From contig JAVHKY010000053.1 in NCBI GenBank assembly GCA_035079385.1, positions 5,394,001 through 5,458,000 of the forward strand: 64,000 nt of DNA. The letters are read 5' to 3'. A program made the translations under genes and the position numbers. Below are positions 62,450-64,000 of this stretch, piece after piece. The stretch is from Aspidiotus rigidus (taxonomy: Eukaryota; Arthropoda; Insecta; Hemiptera; Diaspididae). The notes under the pieces were generated by a model. It was not told the DNA's origin. It did no database searches and saw only the letters and a list, made by a program, of their open reading frames with translations. Every line of letters begins with the position of its first letter. Position 1 is the first letter of the stretch.

Positions 62450-63033
62450 CACGGTATAAGATGAAGAGGTAGTGACAGGAACGTATTCTGACTGTGGTAA
62501 ACGCTGTCCGTGATTTTGTAGTAGTTCTGAACATCCCGAGCGCAGCGCTCGTGATGAAAGTGATGGGTAATCACGGTATAAGATGAAGAGGTAGTGACAC
62601 GAACGTATTCTGACTGTGGTAAACGCTGTCCGTGATTTTGTAGTAGTTCTGAACATTCCAAGCGCAGCGCTCGTGATGAAAGTGATGGGTAATGTACAGA
62701 GTCTTATGGGAACGCCGCTACTTTCAAAAATTTATTGCAGGATCAGGAATCAGCCGATGCATTTGATATTTGGCATAAAAATACCATTTAATCTACTTTA
62801 TAAAACTTTGAAAGAATCATCCTTCTAAGTAAATTCTTGGATTTTTTATAATCATTGGAAATTTCATCAATACTATGGTACCAACGGTAACGTCTCGGCG
62901 CAGGTGGGGTGTAGAAGGAACAGGGAAACAGCCCGAGTGTTCGCTGCAAACCTAGCGGAAGTTTGTACGTACAACTTCAGAACTGCGGACACGATTTTAG
63001 CGTTGTGTCATTACCTCTTCATCTTATACCGTG
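62450..63033. mobile_element. 584 bp MITE with internal 5' duplication, target CTTTGACC
   Basis: CTTTGACC flanks the whole block (62442-62449 and 63034-63041). It contains a complete copy of the 59782-60243 family (62572-63033), preceded by a second copy of its first ~122 bp (62450-62571) ending at GATGGGTAAT. So the duplicated end was part of the element when it inserted, or arose inside it later. Confidence 0.88.
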
Positions 63034-63041
63034 CTTTGACC

Positions 63042-63748
63042 ATATTTCATGAGCACAGCATACTGTCTACTTGTATATTTATTTACTCAGTAGATATACA
63101 TATTGTCCAACTTTTTTTAAAAGCCTGAGACAGTATTTCCAAAAAAACAAAAAAAAACAAAAAAAAAACAAAAAAAAAAAAATCAAGGTGAAGGTAATAG
63201 CAAAAGTAAAAATGTGAACCTTCTCTGCTTGATAAAGGAGGCGCCCTCTGGATTTACCATGGCGGCAATTTGGGGAAACTTGCAAAAAAAGTGCTGAAAT
63301 GAAAAAAGTCATCTAAAAAATCTAAAATTATGGGTACATTCATCTGAAAGAAAATTGAAAGGGTAAAAGATTTTGTTCTCTCCATTTCAAATGAAAAACA
63401 ATTTGAAACGGTGAAATTACAATTTTTGTTCTCTCCATTTTTAATGAAAAAAAATTTGAAACGGGGAAATTACAAATATTGCGTTATGGTAGAAAACACC
63501 ATGATCACTTTTTTTTGCAGAACAAGTAGCGCTCCTAGCGGACTCTTTATTCGCGAATCAATGTTTTCGATTGTTATCAGTAATATTCCGGGGAAGAAGC
63601 AGCAATAATTCATGTATAAATTAGCCAAGTAGGCAAGTATTTCATATTTTAAAACTCTTATTATTCGGAAGTATTCAATTGTTCATTCCGCAAGACTGGT
63701 ATATTTAATGCTGAAAATCATACTTCGAGATGCGAACAAAGTTTCTAG
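63042..63748. other. Intergenic, A-rich tracts
   Basis: Contains A-rich tracts (63136-63182) and two imperfect copies of a ~64 bp unit (TTTTGTTCTCTCCATTTC at 63371 and 63424). GTAGCGCTCCTAGCGGAC occurs at 63527 and also at 62341, probably ends of a further repeat. No gene seen. Confidence 0.5.
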
Positions 63749-64000
63749 CAATGAATTACTGCAGCACTTCAGCTGCAGTAATAATCCCAAGTTCAAGCGT
63801 TGTGAACGAAACTTTTCAAAAGCTTTCGAGAAGTAAGTGTCTCTTACATCGGTCTGCGCTCCTCTTCGAATGAAAATTGAATTAATTTCACCATATTATT
63901 CTGGAATAACTTTCTTCGTAGGGTGAAACCAGTCAAACTTTCGTATTCATCGTATGAGTCAACTGATGTGGATATGGTGAACGAAGACAAAAATTTCCCT
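63749..64000 (+). CDS. Unrecognised gene, two exons, runs off the window
   Basis: Exon 63749-63832 (acceptor TTTCTAG, donor GTAAGT) and exon 63922 to the window end join in phase across an 89 bp intron with acceptor TTCGTAG. They read NELLQHFSCSNNPKFKRCER, then NFSKAFEKVKPVKLSYSSYE, then STDVDMVNEDKNFP. It is basic then acidic, with no domain I recognise. The first exon has an acceptor, so the start lies upstream. The ATG at 63751 is in another frame. Confidence 0.5.

Overview
The window looks like a stretch of AT-rich, intron-containing insect nuclear genome. The arthropod signs are a MADF/BESS-type protein, RTE-like and other non-LTR LINE remnants, many MITEs, short phase-consistent GT-AG introns and a large microsatellite. 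I suspect a sap-feeding hemipteran because there are several small secreted proteins in a repeat-dense background, but nothing in the sequence proves the species.

Layout. 1-9 kb holds a dispersed ~45 bp minisatellite, a 153 bp satellite with a trimeric higher-order structure, and other short tandem arrays. 9.7-14.1 kb is a relic of a Mutator-like (MULE) transposase gene cut in two by a 3.6 kb inverted-repeat element with a 9 bp target duplication. 14.5-24.6 kb (minus) is a six-exon F-box/leucine-rich-repeat gene whose 6 kb intron is filled by ~1 kb higher-order copies of the minisatellite. 24.8-28.35 kb is an RTE-like LINE with a 13 bp target duplication and an (ATT)n tail, broken in its reverse transcriptase. 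A degraded LINE RNase H relic follows. 30.0-31.3 kb (minus) is a gene of very small exons. 33.9-35.0 kb (plus) is a four-exon coiled-coil gene (158 aa). 37.2-40.2 kb (minus) is the ten-exon NHLRC2 orthologue.

40.3-44.3 kb is a nest of MITEs and foldback elements, one of which carries an inverted copy of the NHLRC2 5' flank. 44.3-51.4 kb is a direct tandem duplication of a small secreted-protein gene (copy A 187 aa, copy B 182 aa, both minus). A 444 bp CT microsatellite sits in the last intron of A and a repeat insertion in the same intron of B. 52.2-55.7 kb has two long inverted-repeat elements; one encloses a tandem array of mariner-like MITEs, the other is interrupted by a hAT-like MITE. 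56.1-57.7 kb (minus) is a two-exon gene for a secreted, very basic protein. 59.3-63.0 kb has more MITEs with target duplications, with a MADF/BESS gene (minus) between them. At the right edge two exons of an unrecognised plus-strand gene run off the window.

The host genes do not form a pathway. NHLRC2 and the F-box/LRR protein are housekeeping-type genes, the MADF/BESS protein is probably a DNA-binding regulator, and the three secreted proteins are lineage-type genes of unknown role. Most exon models here were assembled by hand from splice sites and reading phase, because the longest open frames cover only part of each gene. The most informative features are the nested mobile elements, several of which can be dated relative to each other from target duplications and uninterrupted paralogous copies.
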